The position numbers and the translations under genes were made by a program. A DNA stretch of 14,082 bases from an uncultured Lachnospiraceae bacterium (GTDB taxonomy: Bacteria > Bacillota > Clostridia > Lachnospirales > Lachnospiraceae). Positions 13,645-14,082 of the stretch are shown here, in pieces; position 1 is the stretch's first letter, and the number at the start of each line of letters is the position of its first letter. The notes under the pieces are model-generated. The model searched no databases. It saw only the letters and a program-made list of their open reading frames with translations, and had not been told where the DNA came from. Where the stretch lies: positions 1 through 14,082 of the forward strand of contig CAKRRJ010000062.1 of NCBI GenBank assembly GCA_934394615.1, in the 5' to 3' direction.

Positions 13645-14082
13645 TTATTTGATCTTGTGGATCCATCCTTCCGGAGCTTCGATCTTGCCCATCTGGATGC
13701 CGGTTAACGTATCGTACAGTTTCTGGATGGTCGGACCCATCTTCTCCATGCCGCTCGGGAAGCAGATTTCTTTGCCGTGGTCTACAACCTTGCCTACCGG
13801 AGAGATCACTGCTGCGGTTCCGCACAGTCCGCACTCTGCGAAGTCGCCAAGCTCAGACAGTTTTACCGGACGCTGGGTTACTTTCATGCCAAGGTAGTGC
13901 TCTGCAACGTATACCAGGGAACGTCTGGTGATGGACGGCAGAATGGAATCAGACTTCGGAGTTACAAGCTCGCCGTCTTTGGTTACGAACAGGAAGTTTG
14001 CTCCGCCGGTCTCCTCTACATAGGTTCTGGTTGCCGGATCCAGGAACATGTTCTCATCGAATCCGTTTGCATGTGCAACCTC
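13645..14082 (-). CDS. ilvE: Branched-chain-amino-acid aminotransferase (C-terminal part, runs off right edge)
   Basis: The 145 visible residues are the C-terminal half of a fold-type IV PLP aminotransferase that interconverts Leu, Ile and Val with their 2-oxo acids. Recognisable stretches are HANGFDENMFLDPATRTYVEE, the PLP-binding Glu segment YVEETGGANFLFV, then SILPSITRRSLVYVAE and FAECGLCGTAAVISPVGKV, in which the GTA loop contacts the cofactor phosphate. The catalytic Lys lies upstream, outside the window. The C-terminus GIQMGKIEAPEGWIHKIK is that of the longer (about 340-360 residue) BCAT type also common in Clostridia. The start is not in the window. The stop codon is about 30 bp from the hairpin overlapping the ssrA promoter. 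Confidence 0.93.
   Translation of the reverse strand, partial: EVAHANGFDENMFLDPATRTYVEETGGANFLFVTKDGELVTPKSDSILPSITRRSLVYVAEHYLGMKVTQRPVKLSELGDFAECGLCGTAAVISPVGKVVDHGKEICFPSGMEKMGPTIQKLYDTLTGIQMGKIEAPEGWIHKIK

Noticed and set aside
13112..13652. Open frames on both strands across the tmRNA region
   Set aside because: The region is explained by ssrA, its promoter and terminator; only the 15-codon tag frame is meaningful.

Overview
The window looks like a chromosomal segment of a Firmicute of the Lachnospiraceae/Clostridia type. This rests on gene content and style rather than a database match: strong AGGAGG ribosome binding sites, TTGACA/TATAAT promoters, a T-box leader in front of thrS, an infC leader with an AUU start, DUF1540 protein, an EndA-type nuclease, and a tmRNA tag ending in LAYAA. 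I cannot name the genus. Almost everything is on the minus strand; the exception is one LysR-type regulator.

Layout. At 1-356 is the 5' part of infC (IF-3), running off the left edge, with a ~200 nt leader that resembles the L20-controlled infC attenuator and a consensus promoter at 563-591. Next, reading upstream, are a small two-domain DUF1540 protein (622-936) whose ribosome binding site lies at the base of a 13-bp inverted repeat, and thrS (1027-2985) with a T-box leader (about 3041-3290) that probably uses an ACC (Thr) specifier. A secreted glycosidase-like protein (3517-5136) is bracketed by two inverted copies of a ~134 bp MITE-like repeat: one between the thrS promoter and its T-box, one just downstream of the glycosidase promoter. 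The second copy is flanked by a perfect 8-bp target duplication. A membrane-anchored EndA-family nuclease follows (5348-6382).

From 6544 to 11862 lies what looks like one catabolic operon, transcribed right to left: tctC-tctB-tctA (tripartite tricarboxylate transporter), a divergent enolase-superfamily protein and an MBL-fold hydrolase. An intercistronic terminator-like hairpin follows tctC, a second hairpin precedes the enolase gene, and a full terminator follows the last gene. A divergent LysR-type regulator (12109-13047) and a symmetric operator-like repeat over the tctC promoter suggest substrate-induced control. The likely logic is import of a carboxylate (perhaps a sugar acid or lactone-forming acid) by TctCBA, then conversion by the enolase-family protein and the MBL hydrolase. 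The substrate is unknown.

The right end holds a bidirectional terminator, the tmRNA gene ssrA (13144-13480, minus strand, CCA not encoded), its perfect consensus promoter, and the C-terminal part of a branched-chain aminotransferase (ilvE) running off the right edge. The infC and ssrA promoters share an unusual architecture: the -35 box sits in the loop of a strong hairpin that looks like an intrinsic terminator for the opposite strand.

The best candidates for something undescribed are the structured MITE family, the two terminator/promoter overlaps, and the TTT-enolase-MBL operon. I found no CRISPR array, phage gene, toxin-antitoxin or defence island.
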